Below the pieces are notes generated by a model that had not been told where the DNA came from, searched no databases, and saw nothing but the letters and a program-made list of their open reading frames with translations. A stretch of DNA of 64,000 nucleotides, from NCBI GenBank assembly GCA_963281155.1, contig CAUJLY010000003.1, forward strand, positions 186,001 through 250,000, written 5' to 3'. Shown here in pieces: positions 37,863-50,243 of the stretch. This DNA comes from Rhabditophanes sp. KR3021. Its lineage: Eukaryota; Nematoda; Chromadorea; Rhabditida; Alloionematidae. A program made the position numbers and the translations under genes. Position 1 is the stretch's first letter; each line of letters begins with the position of its first letter.

Positions 37863-38043
37863 GGCCTTTATTTGGTGCTTAATTTGATTGTAAAGTCACC
37901 CAAAAAATGCGGTACAGATGTGTGGTTTTGTAATGAGAAAAGATTTTGAATAGCGTGCCTTTGACAGTGGATGTCTTGACGGGATCTTTTTCCCAGTATT
38001 GGTGGTTGAATGGGCTTAAGTCACTTGTCCTTAATATTAGGAG
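37863..38043. promoter_or_regulatory. Shared divergent promoter of SMC3 and POLE2
   Basis: Only 181 bp separates the SMC3 start (37862, minus) from the POLE2 start (38044, plus). Both promoters and both 5' UTRs must fit here, which predicts coordinated S-phase expression. A TTTTTCCC stretch near 37987 is weakly E2F-like but I would not call it a site. Confidence 0.65.
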
Positions 38044-39535
38044 ATGGATAAAGACAAAGCCAATCAGATTAAGAAGGTGCTGAAGGGTGCTTTGATGTCC
38101 AAACATCTAGCAAGTAATCGGTAAGTTCACATTATTAATACAATTAATGACACCTTCCAGCGAAGTAGACACCTTTCTTATTGAGCAGTTCAAGGACTTC
38201 GACAATGAAAGAATAAAAGCTTACGTCGACAAGATATCGGCAATTGTGCGTGCTGGAGTTGTGGATGTGAACATTTTGACAATGGACTCCCTCCAGAAGA
38301 TCCTCGTTCACTTCAATACACTCAAAGATGACAATTTGAAGGTAATCACCCTTACCGATGGCTTTACTGTCAACTCAGATGGAGTTAAATCAGGTGTCAA
38401 GAAGGATTACATAGGAACAGTTGAGGAAATCTGCAGTGTGCAAAGAAATCGACTGGGCCTAGTTCAAAAACTTGTAACATCCGATGAAAGCTACATTGTT
38501 GGTCCTATTCCTGGCAAGTTAATGACAATCGAAGCTTTGCTAGGTTACCGAAGATTCGATGAATTGGTGTCAATTTTAGCTTGTGGTTACAAGTGCGAGA
38601 ATAGTGTGTATGTGGTAGAAGACATGTCCGGATCCTTATCAACTAAATTACTAGACAAATGCTCCTACGGCAGAGGAATTCTCTTGTTCGGGGCACCTTT
38701 AATGTTTACAGGCAAATTTAGTAAAGGAATCCTATCTATTTCGAGAATTGAATTACCTCCTTCCGTTACAGTGCCAAGGCCAATAACCAAATCAGTGATA
38801 AAGGACAATGAAAAGTTTCTCTTTCTATCGGATGTGCATTTGGACAATGGTAATACGATGCGAGCCATTCATCAATTATTACATGGATTTTCAAGTTGTA
38901 TGCCCAAGTGCATTGTGTTGATTGGTAACTTCTTAACGAACCCGCTCTTTTTTGAATCCTTAAAGGAATACGAGGAAGGTTTCAAAAAATTAGCTCACAT
39001 TCTAAGTACGTTCCCCCAATACAGTGAAACCACTTTTATAATGGTGCCCGGAAATCTAGACCTTCCTTCCTCGATAATGTACCCCAAACTGCCAATCATC
39101 AAAAAAATGCAGAAATATTTTGAAAAGCAAAAGAATGTTATCTTTACCAGCAACCCAACAATTCTAACTTATAAATCTCAAAGAATACTCGTGTCCAGGA
39201 ATAACGAAATAATAGAAAAAATGTGCCATGATGCTTTTCACATCCCAAAAGACATATCGAAAATCACGGCTGAATTTGCTGAAACAATCGTTCAAATGAG
39301 ACACATACAACCACTTCCAACTCACATCGCTCCAGTCTATCCTAATTACGATGAACATATGTCACTAGAACAGTTGCCAGATTTGATTGTTTTGGGGGAT
39401 AAATTTAAGCATTATGAAGCCAAGGTCCAAGATTGTATTATTGCAAACCCTGGGTCATTTCATGCTGGAACCAAGTTTGAATTTATGACTTACTATAACA
39501 AGGATAAGGTTTATGAATATTCGGCTATTAATTGA
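38044..39535 (+). CDS. POLE2: DNA polymerase epsilon subunit 2 (B subunit)
   Basis: POLE2 is the structural B subunit of the leading-strand replicase and a partner of the catalytic subunit in the CMG replisome. Exons 38044-38120 and 38161-39535 (40-nt intron) give 483 aa (human 527). The N-terminal part starts MDKDKANQIKKVLKGALMSK. The OB-fold/inactive phosphoesterase part shows SYIVGPIPGKLMTIEALLG, FLFLSDVHLDN, IVLIGNFLTNP, TFIMVPGNLDLPSS and LPDLIVLGDKFKHYE, ending with IIANPGSFHAGTKFEF. As in other B subunits the metallophosphatase residues are largely lost. No frame break is seen here although neighbouring SMC3 has two. An AATAAA is at 39544-39549. Confidence 0.92.
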
Positions 39536-39655
39536 ATTGTTTCAATAAAGTCTTTTCATTTAATGTTTTTATTTTTCACTTACTTAAATCTATTGCACAT
39601 TCAAAGTATACAATATTATATGCAAAATATATAACATAATTTCCCTATTTTCTTT

Positions 39656-40030
39656 TCACAACACCTTCCTGAAGGTTGATTTCTTTTTGGTGAAATGAAA
39701 CAAATTTTTTAGAAAGTTTGTAATCCGGATCATTCTTGGGTTCAGAAGAAGACTGGGAGACGTTGAAATTTGGTCGGCAGCAGTATAAATTAGGTTTCCA
39801 TTAAAATCAAAACTCCGATTTGAATAGTGTGTATTATCCAGGCCAGAAAATAGCTATAAGGAATTTTGATTATTCAATCCAATACCTGTGTTATGGTCAC
39901 ACTGCTTTTAATAATTTGGTTAACTTACATTTTTATTATAACTAAAAACATATTCTGGTGCATAAGTTACAGTTTTCAGATTGAGGAATTGTAATTCTTT
40001 AAAAGACATAAAGTAGTCATTTTTGAACAT
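39656..40030 (-). CDS. Small orphan protein (two exons)
   Basis: Two minus-strand frames, 40030-39929 and 39853-39656, join in phase across a 75-nt GTAAGT...TATAG intron to encode 99 aa from the ATG at 40030. The sequence has ordinary, non-repetitive composition: FKELQFLNLKTVTYAPEYVF, SGLDNTHYSNRSFDFNGNL, and a basic C-terminus FLKNLFHFTKKKSTFRKVL. The open frame extends 14 codons further 5' of the ATG, so an upstream exon is possible. I recognise no family. It converges with POLE2, with 120 bp between stops. Confidence 0.45.
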
Positions 40031-41111
40031 GCTTTTCTTGTAACTGGGAATCTTATTACCAAAGAATGTATTCGGGTTAAGTAGACGTGATTTCGTTATT
40101 TACATCACTAATCTTTATACACCTAACGAACATCATAAAGACGGTTTTAAGAGTGGGCGGGAATGAATATATTCATTTTTTCGTTATTCCTTTTTGATCC
40201 CAGCTTAGGCCATACTTTATATGATCATGGATAAAGTTGACATTTTTAAATTTATAAACTGTCAATAATAGTGAGGAAGCGCACAAATTAAAGAAGTCTA
40301 CTTTGCGAATGAATAATTGTTATTAATATAGACAAAATGGTTAGCTCCTATTTACTTTGCTTGTTATGGCGTGTCTATTGTAGTGATGTTTCAATCATTT
40401 AGACCAGCTTGATGTTTGTTAACGAACAAACATTTACTTTTTACAATAAGAGTTTGTGGCGGAATGAGTAAATTACTTATCAATCCTTAATCTTCTGAAT
40501 AAAATAAATAATCATATCTTTTGGCTCTTTAAAAGTTATATAAGATGTGGTAAACTGTTAATTAAAAGAATGTTGATATGACACTCTTTGAGAGGTAAAA
40601 ATATCAGACATAACTTTCGAAGGTTTGGATCAATTCTTAAACTAAAAGAAATGTTCAAAAATAAGCTTTTTAAAATCATTATGAAGTTAGTCACGTTCAA
40701 ATTGCTTCAGTACAAAAGGCATGGTTATATCTTGCCTCGAAAACATACCTAAATAAGATAAATCCAAAATGCAATGATTACATTTGCCCATCTATTACAC
40801 CTTCCCCATAAAACTTTTAATCCCGCCTTTTCTTTGTTCAACAAAGTTCATGAGTATTTACTATGAACTTAGCCTGTTAACCAAAAGCATTGCATTTAAA
40901 GTCATCAAAATGGTCTCTCCCAAAACGATGTCTCTCAGTCACTTTTTTCGAGTATCATAATTTGCATTTGCCATCACCACCTAATCATCTACCTTATGAA
41001 TATAAAGTGCCCATTTTTTAAAATACAACATGCAAATTTCTTATTATATTAATTTTTAAGTACCATAAATTGTCATCCTTTCCCTTTCAGACTAATTTAT
41101 TAACCAACACG
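40031..41111. other. Intergenic, no gene seen
   Basis: 1.1 kb of AT-rich sequence, presumably holding the promoter of the downstream cyclin and the 5' end of the small orphan gene. No coding-like frame or repeat noted. Confidence 0.4.
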
Positions 41112-42539
41112 ATGCAGTTGAGATCTAAAGCGTTATTGGTTCCGCTGAAGCTTGCTACTTCTTTTAATGTAAGTCTCATCATTTGGTCTCTTGCATTATA
41201 ACATCCGTTTTAGTCGGAGGGGGATAAGTCAACGAAAGACACCAACGTTTTGGGAAACGAAAGAAAACGACCTCTGAGGGAGAGGCATCCTGGCAATGGG
41301 GAAGAAAAGGTGAGGGTGGTTCCTTCTAAGATGGCCAAATTCGAACTACCTAATCAATCTAAGAAGGGTAATGAATGCCAAAACATGTCATTGAATGTGG
41401 CTTCTCTCCAACCCCACCCTCGTCATTCTTATATGCTGCGAACTAGGAAAAGAGGTAACACGGATGCCTATGGTGAGGGTACTACCAAAGTCAAGAGGGT
41501 AAAAGTAGATGATTCCCCCCAACAAAACGAGACTCCTTTATCCAGACCTGTTGATGATGTACCGAAAGGTATGGATATTTTGAAGAAAGCTCTTGCCGGG
41601 CCGTCTAAGCCACTCGATGGACTACCCCAACCTTTAGAGGGGAGAAAGGCTACACAATTCACAAAAAGGGATGTTGAAAGGGTGTTGTTTGGTGAGTATG
41701 TCTCCAAAGGTGGGGATAATGTTTATCTTGCTGACAGATTCTTCTTCCAATTAGGGAGAGAGACAAACAACGAACATTTGGCAACATTGGGACCTGAAAC
41801 ACTTCGTCTTCAGGACAAAGCTGCCGAATTTATGGTGTATTTGGTGCAACGTTTTAATTGCTCAGAAAACGCCCTTTTCTTGGGTCTTGAGATGTTGAGA
41901 GATATCACGGTTCATGCAAAGTTGTCGGAGGGAAACCATCGGTTGACGGCATTGGCTATTGTAATGATTGCGTGTAAAGCTGAGGAAGTCCACGGCCCTT
42001 TTGTCGAGGATTTTCTAAAATGTTTCGTGGGCTTGACTCTGAATGAATTACTTAATGCCGAGATGATGGTAAGTTTTGATTACATTACAAGCTATTTCAA
42101 CCTTAATTTCTAGGTTCTTACGCTTATTAACTTCCGGATAAGTCGTCCTACCGTATACGACTTCACTGCCTATCTCTGGGCCAGAGCTGAAATGACTGAC
42201 ATGATGAAGGAACTTGAAAAGTTTATTTGTAATGTAGCAGCCACTTCTGACCTTTGCAAAACATTAAAATCTTCTGAATTAGGGTGTGGTGTTGTGTATG
42301 TGGTCGCAATGGTCACTCAACACAAATTCAAACCTGAAAAGGACCAGGCTCTCGAATTCCTATGCAACGGACGGCTTATGAAAATAGTGAACATCCTAAT
42401 CGACGCCATCAATCACGTTCTCACCTCAAATGACGCTATTTCATTTCGACTAAAGGACAAGTTCTATCAGACACATGGGGTTTCTCCTGTCAAATTCATC
42501 AATGACAATGGATCGAAGCTCAAGAGAATAACTATTTAA
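41112..42539 (+). CDS. Divergent mitotic-type (A/B-like) cyclin
   Basis: Exons 41112-41168, 41214-42068 and 42114-42539 (both introns 45 nt) encode 445 aa. The N-terminal 150 residues are basic and disordered. A cyclin box follows: LRLQDKAAEFMVYLVQRFNC, ALFLGLEMLRDITVH, LTALAIVMIACKAEEVHGPF, LNELLNAEMMVLTLINFRIS and RPTVYDFTAYLW. The pattern K(A)EE then NF-R(I/L)-xxPTxYDF is that of cyclins A/B. The usual MRAILVDWL helix is poorly kept, and I see neither a RxxLxxxxN destruction box nor a KEN box, so regulation may differ from classic mitotic cyclins. It ends with a second cyclin fold. Upstream and downstream genes are unrelated. AATAAA at 42621-42626. Confidence 0.72.
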
Positions 42540-43562
42540 TTGGAAAATAATTTTATGATTGTTTAATTACTACTAACATTAGCAAGCCTTTGAGCTATTT
42601 TATATCTGCCATTTTAATTAAATAAATATTTTTTGCTATCCTTGTCTTTCTTTTGTTGTTTCAAATTTAAAATAAACCTGTATTTGGGACACCTTTTCCT
42701 TTATTCTAATTATCTTTTTAATTTGTACAGGATATGGTTCACTTGCACATATTTGGTCGTTATCTTATGTTTAGTTGGTGGATCCCAGATATTGAAGACA
42801 ACATCACCACGAGTCAATACCCTTGGTTGATTTCAACAGCTCGACGAGGCAATTCTTTTTGGATCTTTCAACTACCACGCAATTATATGACGTCGAGGAT
42901 TACCTTCTCACATTATTCGCTAATGTATTGAATAAATACCACCTTATTATTTGTGCCTTTCTTAATTTGTATTGTCTTGTGCAATGAATCCATCATCTGG
43001 TAAACAATCCTGGCTATTTTCAGATGTCGGGATGGAAACTATGCTTAATCAAAAGCAATTTTGTAAATTATACGCACCTTATAATGTGGATTATTAATTT
43101 GATTTGTAAAAAACATTTCTTCATATATAAACTTAATAAAACCTATTGTATGTATTTGTTTTTAATTTATATTGTACTTGTTATTGGTGTTTCGCCGACG
43201 CCACCAAATACTCCGACTCATTTTTAAATGCTAATTATTGCTTGAGTATCATTAAATGTACACTAGCATACACCTAAAAACAAATCGAACTGTTCTCTCC
43301 AATCTTTCGATGTAAGACTGTTTCTACAAATAATTGTGCCCTGTTGAGGATCATCATTTTTTGGTCCAGCACTTGATTTGACACTACTCAGGCAACGTTG
43401 TTTCTCTGTTGTCGTACACTATTTCTGCAATAATAGTATCATTTTGTGTCGTTCATGTCCAGTATGAGTAAAAATGACCGCTCAATTTTGATGCGTCTTT
43501 GTCATTGTTATTATACATTTATTACAATCTCTCTTTTTTACTTTTAGTCTACTACAAACAAA
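42540..43562. other. Intergenic with a weak secreted-protein-like frame
   Basis: About 1 kb. Between 42730 and 42980, after an acceptor-like TTTGTACAG, one frame reads a hydrophobic IWFTCTYLVVILCLVGGSQ. The next frame reads LVDFNSSTRQFFLDLSTTTQ then YDVEDYLLTLFANVLNKYH. They would need a frame change to join. The rest shows nothing. Confidence 0.3.
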
Positions 43563-44851
43563 ATGAAACCTCTTCTTTTAACATTAATTATTTATTTATG
43601 TTTGACACAAACTTGGTCCATTGAAATTAATGAGGTAATTGGCACTAAAAATTACCTCCTCGTCGGTGTCAGAGACTGCCAAGTGTCCATGGAAACAACC
43701 CTTGAGCCCATGTTATGCCCCAACCATTTGACAGATGTCGATCATTGGTAAGTTCGGAGGGAATTATGATGTGATTACCCCCCATTTTTAGTCCATCTCG
43801 CACCGCCTGCACACACGAGTCAGCTAGGTCCTTCATCTGGACACCAGAATCTCCCACTGCCGATTCCGAATTAGTACCAGCTCTCTTCTTTCTTTATTTG
43901 GACCGTGGAAAAATCAATGTCAAAGGAGTCAACCTAACCATACCCTTATTCGAAGATGGGAGCAAACGCGCCTTGCACACTGAATTCGTCAACTCCGCTT
44001 TGTTCTCAAAGAATATAGGTACAATCCAAACCTTGACCGGCCCATCACTTCATTTCTCCCAAATCCACGATGTCATCTATGACAACATCCACTCAAACTT
44101 GTACGTGATTGCTAGAGCTGAAACCCACACACCAACAATGAAAATTTATTCATACAGTGTTAAACCTAACGCCACCATTGCTCACTTTGAATTTTCATTC
44201 TTATCTGTTGCTGACTTTCCACCACAAATTAAGGCAATCGTTGATGCTAGTTATGATACTTACGAGGAAAAGTTTTATTTCCATGTGAAGGATGGGGGAC
44301 ACAGCTTCTTGTTTACATTGAAGTTCGGTTCGTTTATGCTTAATGTACCCACCTTCAACAATTGGCAGAAGGAGCGAGTCTTTAGTCCTATCAGAAATGC
44401 AACCGTGTCAGCTGGAATCCTGTACCTCAACGACAGAAGTAACATCAATCAAATCAGAAATTACATCCTCGACATCAAAAAAGACCAACCTACAGCTATT
44501 TTGTGCAGAAGCTTGCATCAAGGAGCAAATGAAAAGATGTATATTCTAAAAGATTATGACTACTGCCGAATCCTGCTCAGATCAAACTATACATCCTCAG
44601 CATGCTCACACCTCATCCAAGCCGCCTCGCAACCCATCGAGGCAGAAGATGATGGTTCGTGGAGCCCACTACTGACTTGGATCGTCATCATCTCAATCCT
44701 CCTCAACATCATCTCAATCGCCTTCATCGCCTACAAATGTTTAGGATCTCCTGCCACTCTCTACCAAAGTCCACCGTCAGCTCGTGATAAAAATGGTAAA
44801 GTTGAATTTTATCCTACCTACATTTCTGACCAATCTGGGTTTTCTTTTTAA
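43563..44851 (+). CDS. Orphan type I membrane protein
   Basis: Exons 43563-43747 and 43792-44851 (44-nt intron) encode 414 aa. A signal peptide (MKPLLLTLIIYLCLTQTWS) leads into an ectodomain of about 330 residues with few cysteines and N-glycosylation sequons (NLT, NAT, NYT). Beta-rich stretches include KIYSYSVKPNATIAHFEF and EKFYFHVKDGGHSFLFTLKF. One membrane helix (LLTWIVIISILLNIISIAFI) is followed by a short tail rich in Tyr and Ser (TLYQSPPSARDKNGK). The alternation of strands suggests a propeller-like or other beta fold, but I recognise no domain. It is a surface protein of unknown role. AATAAA near 44969. Confidence 0.7.
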
Positions 44852-46620
44852 TTTTGACTACCTCCTTCTTTCGATTTTTTATTGCCATTTTTAGATAATT
44901 TGTCCTTCATATAATAAGTATTATTAATATTTTATGTAATTATCAAATCACAAACAATTTTTGTCTGTAATAAATAATAAAAAGTTTGTCTATAACTATG
45001 TAAAGTTTCCTCCATAATAATTTAAACTTTTAGCTATATAAAGTTTTGTCTATGATAATAAAAAGTTTGGTCTGCTAATAGGGAGAACATTTGTCTCAAT
45101 AAAGTTTAAAAAGTTGATCTCCACAACAAAGATCAAAAAGGTTTGTGTCTGTGATTTGGGAACATTCTGTGTTTAATACTTCATTTTAGACTCATTTTAT
45201 GAAAATGAATTACAAGTTTGTTCCTAAGTATGTAAATAGATGTTTACATTATTCCCTTTCTTCAAAACCTAATCTTTAATTTTGTAACATTCAATAAAGA
45301 GCACCTTTTTATTTATTTTATGTCGACATTTTAAATATCAATATACTAATGTACATATGCATTTTCACATAGATTCTTAGTCTTGTAGGAGGAAAGAATC
45401 TACTACAATAAACAATATTTGAGGGTACTATAGTGTCAATGCAAATTTATTTCTCTTTTTTGCGCTAACTCACAATTGCAGACACTTTATTCATTAAGTT
45501 CAAAGAAAGATGATTTGTGGGTTTGATTAGTGAACGTAATGACCCTATCGCCGTTTTCGTTTCATTTATTAAAGTAGTTTAGTTTGTGTTGTGTTCATTA
45601 CATATTTAAATATTTTTGTACACATTACTATATTTTTTTGATAATCATTATTTATTTACTGACATTATAATAAAATTTATGGAACACTATGATTTTTGAT
45701 AACGTTTACTTTATTAAACATTACAAGTTAACTATATGATTTTCATTAGATGTTAACTATATTATTTTTGTACATTTTGAAAATCATCGTACATGACGTA
45801 CATATTTGATGGGATGATTAAGCATTTTTATCAAGACTATTGCAACAATCATCGTTTATTTGATAGATCCTTATTAAAGTACCACTTTTGACAGGCGACG
45901 TCACTATATTTTTGGATAGTGCTAAACAATTCACCCATTTGTTGGTTTAATTTTGAACACAACAATATACTTAAATTATATCTTTTATTGTAAAAAGTAG
46001 TCCTCACAAAATAGTGTTCATTTGAAGTTTAATTTATTTGTTTGGTCTAATTTAACACGCAAACTCTACGCTACTTTTTTATCCACTTTTTGTACCAATT
46101 CCTTGATAGGTTGTTTGTGTTTGATTTAAATAAGAGTATCTACCAAAGTATATATCACATTACATCAATTTACTCGTCATAAATAATTTATTTTAGAAGT
46201 ACAAAAGATTGATATTATCGAGCGATCATCTACATTCTACATAAATTACTGATCGCAACAGATTCTAATCTACAACAATCACAAATTTATTTTCGAAAAG
46301 AGTTTATTGGCAAATTACAAAATCCGTGATCGTATCAACTAACAAATGAAAAAGCCCCTTCACTGCCTATATTTGTAAATTTATAAAACAATTGCCTTTT
46401 GCTGATCTATCAAATTGGAGTTAGAGGCATCTACCGAACTAGTATATTTCATACCTATTTACACCTTCCCGTCCGCCTGTCAACCTTGCCAAATATCGCG
46501 TCTCTATCATTTTTGTCTATGCTTTCAAATTGAATTAACATTTATTGTTTTGCTGTCTCAGGAAATTACTATTTAAAGAAAAACGATACTAACCACTAAT
46601 TATTCCTTCTAAATACCAAC
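44852..46620. other. Intergenic, with degenerate AAAGTTTGTCT repeats at the left end
   Basis: 1.8 kb of AT-rich sequence. From about 44975 to 45150 the 3' flank of the upstream gene contains several imperfect copies of AAAGTTTGTCT separated by TATAATAA-like spacers. The remainder has no coding-like frame. A 15-codon ATG frame at 46621-46668, with a GTAAGT at 46665, may be an upstream ORF or an alternative 5' exon of the GRAMD1-like gene. Confidence 0.4.
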
Positions 46621-46780
46621 ATGGAAAAACACATTACAGCAAAAGATAGTAGTATGACTGAGATGTAAGTTTGAGGTTGTTTATCATAACAAAAATTATT
46701 AAAATTAATAATAAAAATATCCTATATAAGGCAAACAATTTTTTGTCTCGATCATTATTATTATTTACTTTTGTCTAAAA

Positions 46781-49700
46781 ATGTCAAAAAAAAATATTGC
46801 TCCTTTGAAAGGTTTGCTATGTTGGCGCAAGAAGTCACTCCTTCAATTTGAGCATTTGTTGGAGGCTTCTGGGGAGATTGTTAACACTCAAGGTAACGCA
46901 GAAAGGAATCAGGATATTGGTTTGAAACAGCTGGAAACGATTCATGAAAAGGGTGGTCAATTAATTCACGAGGAAGTTCATTATTACTTTAAAAAATGTT
47001 CTTCTACTAAAGCTATTTCTGATGATGGTTCTGTTCTGTTAGAATATGACTCTCCTAAATGCACGTATGATCATTGTATTTGTCAAGAGTCCCAGATTAT
47101 CTCTGAACCGGAACTAATTTCCTCGAAAGAGGATCAAAATGTAACAATCGACGATCGAATTAGCATTGAAGAGGGTGAAATTATAGTAAAAGTAGATGAT
47201 GAAATACTCATACAAGAGGATAATTTTGTTGTAAAGGGTGATGATGTCACCTCGAAAGAGGAAGATTTAATTCCAGAAATAGTTTCAATTAGTCCCGATC
47301 TAGTTACTGAACATCTAAACGACAAAACTAACAACAAAGAAGTTGTTATTGATAAAACTATAAGCGAGGAAGATGTTATTGTTCCAGATGAAGACGCCAC
47401 TTTTTTGTCTACCTCTTCTAATAAACAAGTTAATGAGGAAAAAAGATTGAATAGAAGCAATTCCTTTAAACTCATTCGAGCTACCTTTAAACAAGGGTTG
47501 TCTTATTTGAAGAGAACGAATTCCAACAGACTAGACAGTCCACCGAACAAAAGAATTAAATCGTTTCAGAAAAGGAAATTGTACGCGATTGAAAATTCGA
47601 GTGAGTCCATTGACTGTCTCGTCAAGCAAATTGACTTTTCCACGACTTTCGATGAAGGTGACGAAATTGCAGGTGGTTTAGAAATGACTTTTGCAACTGA
47701 AGACACCCAAATTACATCATCACCTGAGGGAATGAGGGCCGAAGAAACATTAAATGTAGACAACTATGGGTCCGAACAAGCCCCGCCACTTCCTCTAACC
47801 AACGTCATTACTTGCGACACTTATTCTGAACCAGTCGTTCCACACTTTAATTCAATTCACAATTTAATCTCAGAACACATTTGTTCAAAAAATGAGCCAC
47901 TTATTTTAGCAAATAAGCAGTCAATTTCACCCAAAGAACAGCTAATTTTGTCCAATGACTCACCAATCTGTATCGCTTTTCAAAAGCCACCCCTTACAAC
48001 GTAATAACTAATTAAACAAACATTAAATTCAAATTTAAACTCACTTACCATCACATCTAATTAATTTATCTTATTTTAGGTTCTCCCTCCAATCTGATTT
48101 GCCTAATTGTATGGAATCTAATGAAACACCAATGCACCCACCACCCCAAATTGTGGAAGTGCAAGATTTGTCTGCCGAGCAACAAAGACAAACCATCATC
48201 ATTTACCCTTCATCAGGAGAACTATACAAAAGACACCAAAGTTACTTTGAATGGACTTTCAAGAAAGTACTCAAGACAAGAGAAGCCATTTTCTTGGTTG
48301 CCTTTTGCCATGAAAAGAGCGACCAGGATAAGGAAGCTTTTTTATACATCACCCCTAATTACTTGGCTTATTCTTCAACAAAAACACACATCCTGATGCC
48401 ATATGATGAAGTTACTGACATCCTTCTCCAAACCAACTCCATCCACTTCACATCCAAGGAACATGGACAATTGGAGCTGGAACATCTACCAGACCCCCCA
48501 ACCATCTACCAATTTTTGTCCTGCTTCAAACACTTCCATTCGGTTCCTGAGTCAGCTGAATTCAAAAGAAATAGTTCGTTGGTGGGTAGGGTGAGATCTT
48601 CTTTTAAAAGAACGGCATCCTTTAGAAATAACAAGAAAAGTGAATTGTTCCAGGAATTGGTTAGAGACAGTTTGCCTACATTAAGTCAAACTATGTCTTT
48701 GGATAAGGTAGTTATGGGTGCATAAAATGTGGAGTGTCGCTTAAGTGCTATGGATACTAAGTCTTTAATCGATTTTGTATGTAGAGGCACCTTTTTGCAA
48801 TATAACTGTGTTTATTTTTGAGATTCGTCTATTTATCTTATCTTGTTTTAGGCCTCACAATTGCAAACTCTTCTCCAATCTGCTATTAGCAAATTTTCAG
48901 ACAAAAAAGAAGGGGTTCCTTTGCCTAAGCAATTGCAGAAACTGGATAAGATTGTCAATGATTCAGTGTGAGTTTGATTAATTAAAATGTTTTCAAATCT
49001 ATTTAAAATGAACTTCAAAAAGATGATTAAAATGAGGAGAGGGTAATTTTTTGATGTTTTGTGATATGGTTTGGTTGGTGTAAAAAGTTAACAATCTTAT
49101 TCAGTCTATTAATTACATACATTTCAGTAAAAAAGCCCAGGAAAGAGAAAGTGATTTTGGAGACACGACCTCGTTTGCTGACTCGGGTCTTGCGTCATTA
49201 GATGAAAATTTGTCCCTGTCCTCAAACAATGGGACCGATTGTGGCGATTCCTTCCAAGAATCCGAAAGAAGGAAAGTATTCCTCAATACACCCGTAGAAT
49301 GCGTTTGCAAAGACCACCAAGGAGACAAGTACCTAGACGAAACCATCAACATGAGCATCGAGTCCCTAAGTCAACTGATGTTTGCAACTACCCCATGGTA
49401 CGATCAACTAGAAGAGTTTGTGGAGGATGACTTGGATGTGAAGAAGTTTTTCGGCAGAATGATTGACACAGTTGCTAGTGATTGGAAATTAAAAGCAAAG
49501 CGAAGTCAGGAGTATACAAGAACCAGAAACTACAACATGACTTTTCAAAATGAATTCCTACCTTGCAAAGTAACTGTCATTGAGAACCATTCCGTCTTGC
49601 CGATCGACAATAATTTCGAAAAAGGGTTGGTCGTAACTAAGAAGGTCACCAATCCAGGAATTTTTATTTTGGATAACCATTTTATTCAAATTACTTATTG

Positions 49701-50243
49701 CATGACAAGAGTATCCGAAACAAAAACTAAGTTGAAAATTCATGCAGGAGGTATTTTCACCAAACGACCATTTATGTTAACAGCCAAAATGGTTAATGTC
49801 AATACTGAAGCCAACTTGAGAGAACATTATTATGGTTTAAGAAGAATGTTGCACTTAATTTCATCGGATGTGGAGAAATTAAACAACGTCGAAAATCTAA
49901 TACAGAGTCAAAAAAATTACCACACCATGCCTTTCCACTCATTCCATCCTAACCAACAAAGAATCAACGTCACTGCAACTTGTAGTGATCTAAACTTTAA
50001 TACAGACACAATTACCCCCGGAGATGGGTTAGGCAACAGTTCAATATCCACTTTTGCCGACAACTCACAACTAATCTCAAGTCTAGACAAAATAGGACAA
50101 AACTTCACAACTCTGACACGATTATTTAGCTTGCTCATCTTAATGTAAGTCCAAAACATAAGTAATTAATGTACCATCTAATCTTAATATATTTCAGTTT
50201 CAGTTTGATCTTAGGAATACAAGTCATAACACTGCTGAGATAA
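46781..50243 (+). CDS. GRAMD1: GRAMD1/Aster-type sterol transfer protein (GRAM + VASt + TM)
   Basis: Five exons, 46781-48000, 48080-48707, 48852-48967, 49128-50144 and 50198-50243, join to 1008 aa. The GRAM/PH domain lies near residues 455-555 (FEWTFKKVLKTREAIFLVAF, FLYITPNYLAYSSTKTHIL, MPYDEVTDILL). The VASt (START-like) domain lies near 730-900 (FATTPWYDQLEEFVEDDLDV, TRTRNYNMTFQNEF, LKIHAGGIFTKRPFMLTAK, REHYYGLRRML). A C-terminal helix of about 20 residues (LFSLLILIFSLILGIQVITL) anchors it. That is the Aster/Lam layout: ER-anchored proteins that move cholesterol at ER-plasma membrane contacts. The first 400 residues are unlike vertebrate Asters: acidic, with loose repeats such as SIEEGEIIVKVDDEILIQED and basic SFKLIRATFKQ patches. 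The start is the ATG before KNIAPLKGLLCW. Confidence 0.85.

Noticed and set aside
46621..46664. Coding first exon of the GRAMD1-like gene
   Set aside because: A GTAAGT donor exists, but no downstream acceptor gives an in-phase junction with the main exon; it is more likely an upstream ORF or non-coding exon.
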